From: CAZDBA01 sp964503615
Lineage (GTDB): Bacteria; Planctomycetota; Planctomycetia; Pirellulales; Pirellulaceae
DNA length: 13,590 nt
Direction of reading: 5' to 3'
NCBI GenBank assembly: GCA_964503615.1
Contig: CAZDBA010000130.1
Coordinates: 1 to 13,590, forward strand
Positions 7,351 through 13,590 of the stretch are shown here, piece after piece. A program made the translations under genes and the position numbers. How positions within the stretch are numbered: the first letter of the stretch is position 1; each line of letters begins with the position of its first letter. Under the pieces are notes generated by a model, which did not search any database, was not told where the DNA came from, and saw only the letters and a program-made list of their open reading frames with translations.

Positions 7351-8808
7351 TTACCGCAGCGTGATCTTGTATCGTGGTGAATAAACAGGACCATCGGAGC
7401 GAGGCAGGTCCAGGACCGCTGTTTCACCCTCCAGTCGATAAATGAACGGTTTGCCAGTCGCAGAGTTGTTTGGTACTTCCACTAAATCGATTTCTTCAAG
7501 AGTGTTGGGTAGCTTTCCATGGACTGCGGCGTGCGCCCGCAACGCTTCGATGACGCGTAGCACGTCGATGTTTCGTTCTGTTCGTGCTCTGGCATGTATG
7601 ATCTGTTGGGCGGCAGGAAGCGTCATGGTGGCCATTACTGTGCCAAAGCCAGGTCTTGATGAGCTTTGCGCGATCTCCAAGGCCTCTTCAACTTGCCGAC
7701 TTCTTTTAATCGCGATCGGCAATGGTAAATAGGCCAAGGATTCCACTTGGTCGGCGAGTCGCCGATAGTCGCGATTTGCTCGTACCAAAAGAACTTTGGC
7801 AACTGGCATCCCTTCGATCGTTGCCTTGTCCATTCCCTCAGCAATTAATTGCTGTTTGTCTTCGCTATAAGCGAGAACCCCATAGGCAACCGGAGCAAAC
7901 TTGAGCAGGTAAGAGTCGGACTCGCTTTGTTGCGTTAACTCAAAGACTGACTTGTTCACGACCCGCGCCCACTCGTCAGGACTGTGGTCTTCCGATTCGA
8001 CATTTTCCAAAATTGGAAACATTCGCAATATCGATTGGCATTCAGTTCGAAAAGCGCCTCGCATGTCAATGAACGGTTTTGGCAATTCGCCCAGCGCCCA
8101 ATACATATTCGGAGAGTCGGGAGCTGCGATGAAGTCGGTCATGTTTCCGTTGGTGATCCCGGCAATCGCAATGCCAACCAGATTCGAAACCAAGAGTTTT
8201 GTTTTGCCAACGTTTTCAGCCAAACGGTAGTTCATTCGCATCAAATCCACCGCTTCATCGAAACGAGACTCGCGGATTGCAAGTTCGGCTTGGAGCCGCA
8301 ATACCCTGGAAATGGAACGAGCTTCCTTGGCGGTGTTGAGCGCAAGGTCCAATACAGACAGGCCTTTGAGATCTTCTACGCCATAGCCCCAATCACAATC
8401 CCGGCGAAGTGAAGCTTTTACGATGTGATTCTGGACATATTCGTCAAATATCTTCGAAGCCGCTCGTAATTTGTCCAGAGGCATATCCTCCTCGTGCAGC
8501 TCATCACCGAACCGTTTGTATGCCGTATCCCAAAGTTGTACTAAGCCACGATCGGCAAATGAATTCATGTAAACGGGCGCCGCATTCCCAGCTACCGTTT
8601 GATGGGGCAGCAATGTCAAACGGTGCGTGAAAATCGGTTCGGGCAATGCCGCCGGGGAAACCGTCATTTCGATCGTTTCGAAAGGGCTGTTTGGGTCATC
8701 CCAGTCCCCTTGGGTTGTTTTGATTTGTGCATGGGTTGCTGAAATGAACCCGATGCTGCAAAGCAAAACCAAAATCGCAATAGAAGTCTTAAATCGTTTG
8801 CCGTTCAT
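7351..8808 (-). CDS. Large exported protein with pseudopilin-like C-terminal segment (485 aa)
   Basis: No family recognised over the full length. ATG 8808 has a good ribosome site (GGAGAG). A signal peptide is clear: MNGKRFK, hydrophobic residues 9-23, cleavage likely after THA (residue 27). The body is mostly helical, with segments such as LRLQAELAIRESRFDEAVDLMRMNYRLAEN that look like helical repeats. Near the C-terminus, about 418-468, VIEALRAHAAVHGKLPNTLEEI followed by TGKPFIYRLEG resembles a segment I recall at the end of many planctomycete exported proteins, related in style to the C-terminal part of GspG-like pseudopilins. That link is from memory and not tested. The gene starts 50 nt after the putative sigma regulator, so it is probably co-transcribed with the sigma factor. 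Confidence 0.88.
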   Translation of the reverse strand: MNGKRFKTSIAILVLLCSIGFISATHAQIKTTQGDWDDPNSPFETIEMTVSPAALPEPIFTHRLTLLPHQTVAGNAAPVYMNSFADRGLVQLWDTAYKRFGDELHEEDMPLDKLRAASKIFDEYVQNHIVKASLRRDCDWGYGVEDLKGLSVLDLALNTAKEARSISRVLRLQAELAIRESRFDEAVDLMRMNYRLAENVGKTKLLVSNLVGIAIAGITNGNMTDFIAAPDSPNMYWALGELPKPFIDMRGAFRTECQSILRMFPILENVESEDHSPDEWARVVNKSVFELTQQSESDSYLLKFAPVAYGVLAYSEDKQQLIAEGMDKATIEGMPVAKVLLVRANRDYRRLADQVESLAYLPLPIAIKRSRQVEEALEIAQSSSRPGFGTVMATMTLPAAQQIIHARARTERNIDVLRVIEALRAHAAVHGKLPNTLEEIDLVEVPNNSATGKPFIYRLEGETAVLDLPRSDGPVYSPRYKITLR

Positions 8809-8858
8809 GAGTCTCTCCGACAGAGTTAGTCTGGTGGAACTAAATGTTTGAATTTGAG

Positions 8859-9476
8859 TTAAAGGGAAAGCGTGTTAATCGATCGAGGAGTCAAAGGCAT
8901 TGACGGTTCAATCGCCCAATCGATATCAGAGAAGGTAGGAACATATTTTGTGGTCGTCTTGGCCAGTTCGCCTTGAAGCTGGGCGTTATGCTTTTCGACT
9001 AAGTTGCGCAAAGCAGTTCCGAAGAGCGGTGGGATTCTTAGTCCACTCGAGCTTCTTTTTATTCGCTGTGGGTTTACATCATCCAACTGGTTTTCCGTTG
9101 ACAGGTTGGCCGTTGGCTCCGGATCCAAAGCCGCAATCTCGCCTGAAGGCGATTGGGAAGCGGTGCCTGCCAGCGTGGTATCACTTTGTTTCGTGTTAGC
9201 GTCCTGTGGTGACAGGATCACAAACAAACACGCGGCAGTTGTCGCAGCGAAGGAAACTGCCAACGCAGGCCAGATTCTCGACGCCAGTTTGCGGTTGCCT
9301 GAGTTGGCTTGGTTTTGAGAGGCAAGCTGGTTCGTATTGCACTCTGCCATCGCAGCGGCCCACCCGGCTTGGTACATGATACTGCCGTGATCGATTCCCG
9401 AATCTCGCAGATCCAAATCTCGCAATGCGGATTCGACCCGAGTTTGCTCGGCGTTTAGTTTGGCTTTGTCAGACAT
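8859..9476 (-). CDS. One-TM putative regulator of the ECF sigma factor
   Basis: A 205-residue protein with one predicted membrane segment (about 69-88, WPALAVSFAATTAACLFVIL). The N-terminal part (1-67) is cytosolic and the remaining 116 or so residues are outside, if the usual anti-sigma topology holds. The N-terminus (VESALRDLDLRDSGIDHGSIMYQAGWAAA, about 14-42) matches a motif I remember from planctomycete proteins encoded after ECF sigma factors. No HxxxCxxC zinc anti-sigma motif is present. The start ATG 9476 lies inside the sigma gene, overlapping it by 22 nt, with GGAG six bases upstream. This implies translational coupling. Role as an anti-sigma factor is inferred from position and topology only. 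Confidence 0.85.
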   Translation of the reverse strand: MSDKAKLNAEQTRVESALRDLDLRDSGIDHGSIMYQAGWAAAMAECNTNQLASQNQANSGNRKLASRIWPALAVSFAATTAACLFVILSPQDANTKQSDTTLAGTASQSPSGEIAALDPEPTANLSTENQLDDVNPQRIKRSSSGLRIPPLFGTALRNLVEKHNAQLQGELAKTTTKYVPTFSDIDWAIEPSMPLTPRSINTLSL

Positions 9477-9979
9477 GACGACTCCAATAATGTTCTTATT
9501 TTTTCAATGGCAGCGGTGTAATTTCTTTGCGCGGTGCTTGATGAGGTCTTCATCAATTCGGCGATTTCAAACCAAGTCAGTCGGCTCCAAACTCGCATGA
9601 CCACGATCTCTCGTTCGTCTTCACCAAGACGATTGAGCGAATCGATCAATCGTTGTTGCTCCTCGGCCGCCGGGACTAAACTTGCCGGATCGGGTGATTT
9701 AGTTCGACGGTTGATCAACCACGAAGCAAACGATTCGTGTTCGGCTCGCCGTTTTCTCGATCGCAGTGAGCTGATCGCGTGATTGCGAGTCACTTTGAAC
9801 AGCCAGGCAACGCAGTTTTCTGGAGGTGGTGATATCGCAGCCAACTTAACGAACGCTTCCTGAACGCAGTCTTCTGGGTTTGAGGACCACTGAGCCGCAT
9901 ACGCCTCCAACCCTCGGCCGTGCTCTTTGAGCAAAGCCGAAAGTTGCTGAGGTTGTATTCGGGGACTCGTCGGTTCCAT
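9455..9979 (-). CDS. ECF-type RNA polymerase sigma factor
   Basis: A 174-residue group IV sigma factor that would direct RNA polymerase to a small stress or envelope regulon. Sigma region 2 covers about 15-82, with PEDCVQEAFVKLAA (35-48) and AWLFKVTRNHAISSLRSRKR (58-77). Region 4 covers about 108-166, with LGEDEREIVVMRVWSRLTWF and a helix-turn-helix ending AQRNYTAAIEKIR. There is no region 1.1 or 3. I chose ATG 9979 (MEPTSPR); a TTG at 10018 would add 13 residues and has no ribosome site. Neither start has a strong Shine-Dalgarno sequence. The gene leads the minus-strand cluster, and its end overlaps the one-TM protein, the arrangement usual for sigma/anti-sigma pairs. ECF factors often activate their own promoter, so the target promoter may lie between 9980 and 10100; I could not identify it. 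Confidence 0.93.
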   Translation of the reverse strand: MEPTSPRIQPQQLSALLKEHGRGLEAYAAQWSSNPEDCVQEAFVKLAAISPPPENCVAWLFKVTRNHAISSLRSRKRRAEHESFASWLINRRTKSPDPASLVPAAEEQQRLIDSLNRLGEDEREIVVMRVWSRLTWFEIAELMKTSSSTAQRNYTAAIEKIRTLLESSCLTKPN

Positions 9980-10079
9980 AAAGGCGCCCGGAAAGGTTGG
10001 TTTTGATCGCTTTGTCAAAGAGGAGACGCCAGCCGATGGCTTTTTACCCGTGATGATTCAAAAAAAGTGTGGGATGGTG

Positions 10080-10395
10080 TCATTCCGTAGTATTTTAAAC
10101 ACAGAGGAACGGAGGTCACAGAGAAGAGATCGAATCCGGCTCTTTGGCGGCAGCCAGATCAGAGCCTGCAAAGCTCCGAAGGAGCGACAGCACGTAGCCC
10201 CAGGCGTCAGCCTAGACCTGCACTTACCCAGTCCCGAATGGGGCGGCAGCGTTGGTGACCAGTCAGTTGCTTTCGCACTGCGTGGCTTTTGAAGATCGTT
10301 TTTTCGGTCTTCGGTAAGACGCGCCAGTGCTTTAAATGGTAACAGGCAGGGACGAAGACAAGCTGGTTCCTCGCTAACGCGTCGGGTTTCCAGTT
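10080..10395. repeat. Gene-free stretch made of dispersed intergenic repeats
   Basis: Three types of repeat-like sequence lie here. First, a CACAGAGGAACGGAGG-type block (10099-10126). Second, GCTCCGAAGGAGCGACAGC (10173-10191) and its variant GTCCCGAATGGGGCGGCAGC (about 10231-10250), joined by GTAGCCCCAGGCGTCAGCC. Third, CCTCGCTAACGCGTCGGGTTTC (10369-10390). I recall close matches to the second and third scattered through Rhodopirellula-type genomes. The core GCTCC-GAA-GGAGC is a perfect short hairpin, as in REP elements. Only the internal similarity is directly visible in this window. The stretch holds no convincing gene. Confidence 0.6.
10307..10320. repeat. Short hairpin GTCTT-CGGT-AAGAC
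   Basis: A perfect 5-bp stem with a 4-nt loop, preceded on the plus strand by TTTTTT. For the minus-strand gene ending at 10405, the run after the stem is A, not T, so it does not fit an intrinsic terminator for that gene. Confidence 0.3.
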
Positions 10396-10404
10396 GCGAT
10401 TTCC

Positions 10405-11208
10405 TTATTCTGCAGATGCTTTGAATTCTCTGGCTTGTTCGCGAAGTTTGTTGGCCTGCTCGCGAACTGAATCGGCAGAGTCGTAGGCTTCCGCGTCTTC
10501 CAGTTCCCAAGCCGCATTCTCCAGTTGACGAGCGGCTGAACGAAGCATTTTTACCTTATGCAGATTGTCGACAGAGGATTGAGATTCATGTCTATCATTC
10601 GCTATGCTTGGCTCGCAATTTTTTTCGCCTGCGAAAGCGTAATGAAAAGTAGAATCTGCTGCGATATACTCCAATAGTTTTTCCGCATCAGAATGAGGCA
10701 ACAACAAGAATATGATACGGGGCCGAGTTTTCGATTCGATTGCATACACCTCGGCCCGTTTGATAATCGTCTCTTTTGAATCGCGTTGCTCTACCAAGAC
10801 ATCCACCAGGCTTCCTGGCTGAATAATCCCCGAGCTCAGATCGTCATCACGGATTTTGGCAGAGATGATTTTGTGTCCGCGCGGAATTTCTGCGAGCTCA
10901 GCTCGGTTGGCGTGTTTGCGTGAATTAGATTCTTGCACAAGTCGCCTTAGCTCCCTTTCAAACTCTGCCGTCATTTCTGCTTTGAGTTTCTCGCCATCGG
11001 GACCTGGATCCAGTCCACCCAGGATCGAACCGCCCACTTCGCTTTGTAGATTCAAAATATCTTGAACGTCCATCTCCGTTTTTAAATCGGTCAGGGGGCC
11101 CTCTTCTTGAGCGATTCCAACGGAAGGCAGTAGCCCCCAACCTGCGAGATACAAACACCCAACGAGTACCAATTGTCGGGTTTTCGAAAATAGATTTTCA
11201 ATAATCAT
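10405..11208 (-). CDS. Exported protein with CpaB/SAF-like domain and C-terminal helix
   Basis: A 267-residue protein with an N-terminal signal sequence (hydrophobic 12-32, likely cleavage near GIA/QEE). A charged helical region follows (about 40-105). Residues 108-192 (IPRGHKIISAKIR, then IIQPGSLVDVLVEQRD, then AEVYAIES, then FLLLPHSDAEKLLEYIAADS) have the order of elements of the CpaB/RcpC region of Flp/Tad pilus assembly proteins: IPxG, a PGxxVDVL turn, an inner beta strand, and a LxVTPxxAExL-type helix. That assignment is by eye. The last 50 residues (218-264) form an amphipathic helix, LRSAARQLENAAWELEDAE, of a kind I recall in planctomycete exported proteins. CpaB normally guides secretin assembly in the periplasm. 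Here no Tad gene is adjacent, so the role is open. The ribosome site is weak (GGAAAA). Confidence 0.82.
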   Translation of the reverse strand: MIIENLFSKTRQLVLVGCLYLAGWGLLPSVGIAQEEGPLTDLKTEMDVQDILNLQSEVGGSILGGLDPGPDGEKLKAEMTAEFERELRRLVQESNSRKHANRAELAEIPRGHKIISAKIRDDDLSSGIIQPGSLVDVLVEQRDSKETIIKRAEVYAIESKTRPRIIFLLLPHSDAEKLLEYIAADSTFHYAFAGEKNCEPSIANDRHESQSSVDNLHKVKMLRSAARQLENAAWELEDAEAYDSADSVREQANKLREQAREFKASAE

Positions 11209-11277
11209 GGTTTTCCGCTGTTGGGCTTGAGATCGAGCGTGTTGCGATTTTTAGAGAGCCCAAAGTATACGTTCAAA

Positions 11278-11349
11278 CCGGTTTTTCAGACAAAGCCGAT
11301 TTGGCGGGCAGCCAGTAGTACATTGCTGGCAATAAGCCCGCAAAACCGG
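11278..11349. repeat. Nested inverted repeat (72 nt) between divergent genes
   Basis: Three nested pairs are seen. CCGGTTTT (11278-11285) pairs with AAAACCGG (11342-11349). GCGGGC (11304-11309) pairs with GCCCGC (11336-11341). GCCAG (11311-11315) pairs with CTGGC (11326-11330) across a 10-nt loop. The outer and middle stems are contiguous on the right arm and separated by an 18-nt bulge on the left. It lies 70 nt upstream of ATG 11208 and about 260 nt upstream of ATG 11608. It could be a structured 5' UTR, a small RNA or a remnant element with terminal repeats. Confidence 0.5.
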
Positions 11350-11381
11350 AACTGTAAAATGGACTGCACAGATGGGAAAAA

Positions 11382-11411
11382 TTGACAGTCACGGGGCATA
11401 ATGAGTATCCT
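11382..11411 (+). promoter_or_regulatory. Possible promoter for the plus-strand gene
   Basis: TTGACA (11382-11387) is followed after 18 nt by TATCCT (11406-11411), a 4/6 match to the -10 consensus. It is about 200 nt upstream of ATG 11608 and would give a long 5' leader. Other -10 choices fit worse. Confidence 0.25.
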
Positions 11412-11607
11412 AATGTAGTAAGTTTCAGTATCCGATACCGGAGCAAAGAGGTCTGGGCGGGGCAATATCTGGGCATCGGCGACTTACTTCACTCGCAGCA
11501 AGGGCGATTGAGCACCCAAGTAGTTAAAGTGCGTTACTTTTCTAGAGTGCTCGAATTAGACAAGGCATAACGGCTTGATGGCAAGCTCAAGGAACACGGG
11601 ACCATTT

Positions 11608-13200
11608 ATGTTCGCAAAGACAACGTTTCAACAATCTCGACTTTCTCTCTGGATTACAACGGGGCTGGTAATTTTCGTGTTGGCACTACTGGCCGATCAA
11701 GTCGCTGGTCAGTCGGAGACTAGGTCATACGACGTTGACCCAATTGCAGAAGAGTATATCGCGCCGGACGTTCCAGACGAAGCAGGATCAACTTCTGAGG
11801 AAAGAGCGAAGATTCGTGCCTTGAAAAAGCAAAAAGCCAACGTTGATAGATTACTTAAAGCCAGCGAGAAGAAAGCTGAAAATGGACTTCAAGGTAAGGA
11901 AACGTTAGACCAGGCGGCTGTTCAAACCTTTATGGACTCATACGTTTTCCCCAAGATGACTCAGACCGACAACGATACGCTTGCCAATTTGGGCATGCAA
12001 CGAGCCGAGTTTGTGAGTACATACCTTTCCGCAAAAGTCACTGGTGCCAACCGAAATTTCATCATCGAAACGATCATCTTGCCGAAAGTAGAAACGATCA
12101 GCCAAGGGAACTACCATCCGGCCGTTCGACTGAACGCAGTGTTGCTTGCCGGTTTGATCAACGGAGTCGAACCTGATCGTTCCACTTTCCCCCAAGTTTC
12201 AGGTTCGGTATTGAGCTTTCTGTTGGAAACAATGAACTCGCCCGAGTCGCCTGAGTTTCTTAAAGTTGGAGCGATGACAGGTCTTCATCGCAACGCTCTG
12301 TTTGATGGTCTTCAACCAGTGTCTCGAATGGAAGCGGCGCAGAAATCCAGAATCGAACAGGTGGCTGTGGATATCATTGGCAACAAAGTGAGTGGTCAAG
12401 AGGATTGGAAGCCAGAAGTCAATTACTGGTTGCGCCGCCGAGCGATTCAAACGTTGGGCTATTTGAAGAACCCTGCTCGCACTAAAGACTTGATCGCAAT
12501 CGTGGGTGACTCAAACGAGAAAACCTGGGTTCGACTGGATGCCACCACTGCTTTAAAGGGTAGGCAACTTGCACCCGCCGACGCAGATAGCGCTGTTGTG
12601 GCGATCACAACTTTTACAGCCGAACAAATGAGTAGCGATGCCACAGGAGTGGTCGACGCGTTAAGCGAGTTGGTTGCGATCAATTTGCTTTACGGAGACG
12701 TCAACCTGCTTGGAAATGTTGGTGGAGGGCGGTTCAATGACGGTATGGGCGGACGTCAGTTGGGTAATGTTGCCGGGGTTGAACTTGCCAACTACCAACT
12801 GAATCAAATTCGACGAAAAGCCAAGGCGATCGGAACTACGGTAAACGAAGTCTTAGAAGAGATCAGTCAACCAGCGACTGGCGAAAAGAAAACGATTGCA
12901 ATCTCTGCTCAACGGACTCTCAATGAGATGATGACGAATATTGATGAAGGTTTGGTCGATCTGGCCGATCAGGCTCAGGATAATGAGTTTGGTGGTGGTG
13001 ATGGTGGTTTTATTGAGAACAGTGGAGGTGACGAGCCAACAGAGGCGATCGCTGACAAACTGGCTGCCACGTTGCGAGAGACCGCCCAGGTTTTGAACAA
13101 GCTTGTTGGAGGCAAGCAGGCTCCGGGCAATCCTCAAAAAGGCGATGCGCCCGCGGATCAACCAACCGAGCCCGTCGATCCAGATAACCTCTTTGGTTAG
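11608..13200 (+). CDS. Exported helical-repeat protein of unknown function (530 aa)
   Basis: No family recognised over the full length. The chosen start ATG 11608 gives a signal peptide (MFAKTTFQQSRLSLW, hydrophobic about 16-29, likely cleavage after VAG, residue 34) and has GGGA a few bases upstream. ATG 11578 would add ten residues and is possible. After an acidic and lysine-rich linker (about 40-100), residues 110-365 are helical. Segments such as HPAVRLNAVLLAGL, WLRRRAIQTLGYLKN and WVRLDATTALKG look like degenerate HEAT repeats. These usually serve as protein-binding scaffolds. A glycine-rich insertion (about 369-391) and a second one with acidic residues (about 461-475) follow, each bordered by helices. 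The C-terminus is proline-rich and acidic, ending DPDNLFG. It is the only plus-strand gene, so it is transcribed separately from the clusters to its left. Confidence 0.87.
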   Translation: MFAKTTFQQSRLSLWITTGLVIFVLALLADQVAGQSETRSYDVDPIAEEYIAPDVPDEAGSTSEERAKIRALKKQKANVDRLLKASEKKAENGLQGKETLDQAAVQTFMDSYVFPKMTQTDNDTLANLGMQRAEFVSTYLSAKVTGANRNFIIETIILPKVETISQGNYHPAVRLNAVLLAGLINGVEPDRSTFPQVSGSVLSFLLETMNSPESPEFLKVGAMTGLHRNALFDGLQPVSRMEAAQKSRIEQVAVDIIGNKVSGQEDWKPEVNYWLRRRAIQTLGYLKNPARTKDLIAIVGDSNEKTWVRLDATTALKGRQLAPADADSAVVAITTFTAEQMSSDATGVVDALSELVAINLLYGDVNLLGNVGGGRFNDGMGGRQLGNVAGVELANYQLNQIRRKAKAIGTTVNEVLEEISQPATGEKKTIAISAQRTLNEMMTNIDEGLVDLADQAQDNEFGGGDGGFIENSGGDEPTEAIADKLAATLRETAQVLNKLVGGKQAPGNPQKGDAPADQPTEPVDPDNLFG

Positions 13201-13590
13201 AAGTAGTAATCCGCAACACGTTACGGGGCTCGCCAGAGTTCAGGCGAACTTGGTAAAGATCCAACATTCCAACTACGCGGGGCTAGAGTGCTCAAACGCC
13301 TAACGAAATTTTGGAACACATAGAAAGCTTCGTTGGAGGTTTGTGTCGAAGCAATATTTCAGAGTTTGATAAAAGTGTCATTGCGTGCAGGTCGAAAGAC
13401 AGTGCCACACAGTTCTAGAGTTGCTCAGCCAAAAAACGATTTCGGCCGGTGACGGACTATTCTGTTTTAAATTTCGAAATGACTCTACGAATGAAACCTC
13501 CAACATTCATAAGCAAATTTTGCCTTGCTTGATTCGTTCCGTTCAGCAATTACAATTGACCTACCGAGTGGGCGCAGTGGTTGTGGAGAA
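13201..13590. other. 390 nt without a recognisable gene
   Basis: After the stop at 13200 I see no convincing open frame on either strand. A weak hairpin TCGCC/GGCGA (about 13229-13246) lacks a T-run, so I do not call it a terminator. The next gene is presumably outside the window. Confidence 0.4.

Larger units (their letters stand above)
11209..11607. other. Divergent intergenic region
   Basis: About 400 nt between the minus-strand gene at 11208 and the plus-strand gene at 11608. It contains the nested inverted repeat and the weak promoter match described separately. Short open frames here look non-coding. Confidence 0.5.

Noticed and set aside
10050..10510. Open frames across the repeat-rich region at 10050-10510
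   Set aside because: They are translations of the dispersed intergenic repeats, with Arg/Ser/Pro-rich content, and one overlaps the well-supported gene at 10405-11208.
11382..11570. 62-codon plus-strand ORF upstream of the exported helical-repeat protein
   Set aside because: It begins at a TTG that coincides with the TTGACA promoter match, has no ribosome site and shows no protein-like features.
1..13590. CRISPR arrays, tRNA or rRNA genes, insertion sequences, restriction or defence genes
   Set aside because: I saw no regularly spaced repeats, no tRNA-like cloverleaf or rRNA sequence, and no transposase or known defence-protein motifs.

Overview
The window looks like a chromosome segment of a planctomycete, probably Pirellulaceae (Rhodopirellula-like). 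This rests on several signs. There are many Sec-exported proteins of no known family. An ECF sigma factor is followed by a one-TM protein with an N-terminal motif I recall from planctomycete sigma partners. One intergenic region is full of GAAGGAGCGACAGC-type dispersed repeats that I associate with Rhodopirellula-type genomes. The genus is an inference; no rRNA or tRNA gene is present. Nine main genes are visible. Eight lie on the minus strand (1-11208) and one on the plus strand (11608-13200).

Right to left along the minus strand: an exported protein with a CpaB/SAF-like domain (10405-11208) is followed by a gene-free repeat-rich stretch (about 10080-10395). Next comes a compact cluster: ECF sigma factor (9455-9979), a one-TM putative sigma regulator overlapping it by 22 nt, a 485-aa exported protein, a 313-aa exported protein, and a short class-I release-factor-like gene (5364-6162). 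After a 431-nt gap come three secretion ATPases of the type IV pilus/type II secretion family: PilB-type (3202-4932), PilT (1815-2951) and a second PilB/GspE-type (1-1679, running off the left edge). Each is separated from the next by an intergenic region that could hold its own promoter. On the plus strand, 11608-13200 encodes an exported helical-repeat protein.

The most interesting observation is the release-factor gene. Its GGQ/PxT-containing frame has no convincing start codon of its own. A well-placed ATG with a Shine-Dalgarno sequence (6162) opens a basic 33-codon ORF that ends at CTT TAG C. A +1 slip on CTTT leads straight into the release-factor frame. This is the geometry of the autoregulatory frameshift in bacterial prfB (CUU UGA C), but with UAG, the stop codon read by RF1-type (PxT) factors. 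A stop-codon-specific feedback switch is therefore plausible. An ordinary indel is the main competing explanation.

Other points worth a look are a nested inverted repeat between the divergent genes at 11208 and 11608, a 10-bp box shared by the upstream regions of pilT and the 3202-4932 pilB gene, and the CpaB-like domain in a stand-alone exported protein.
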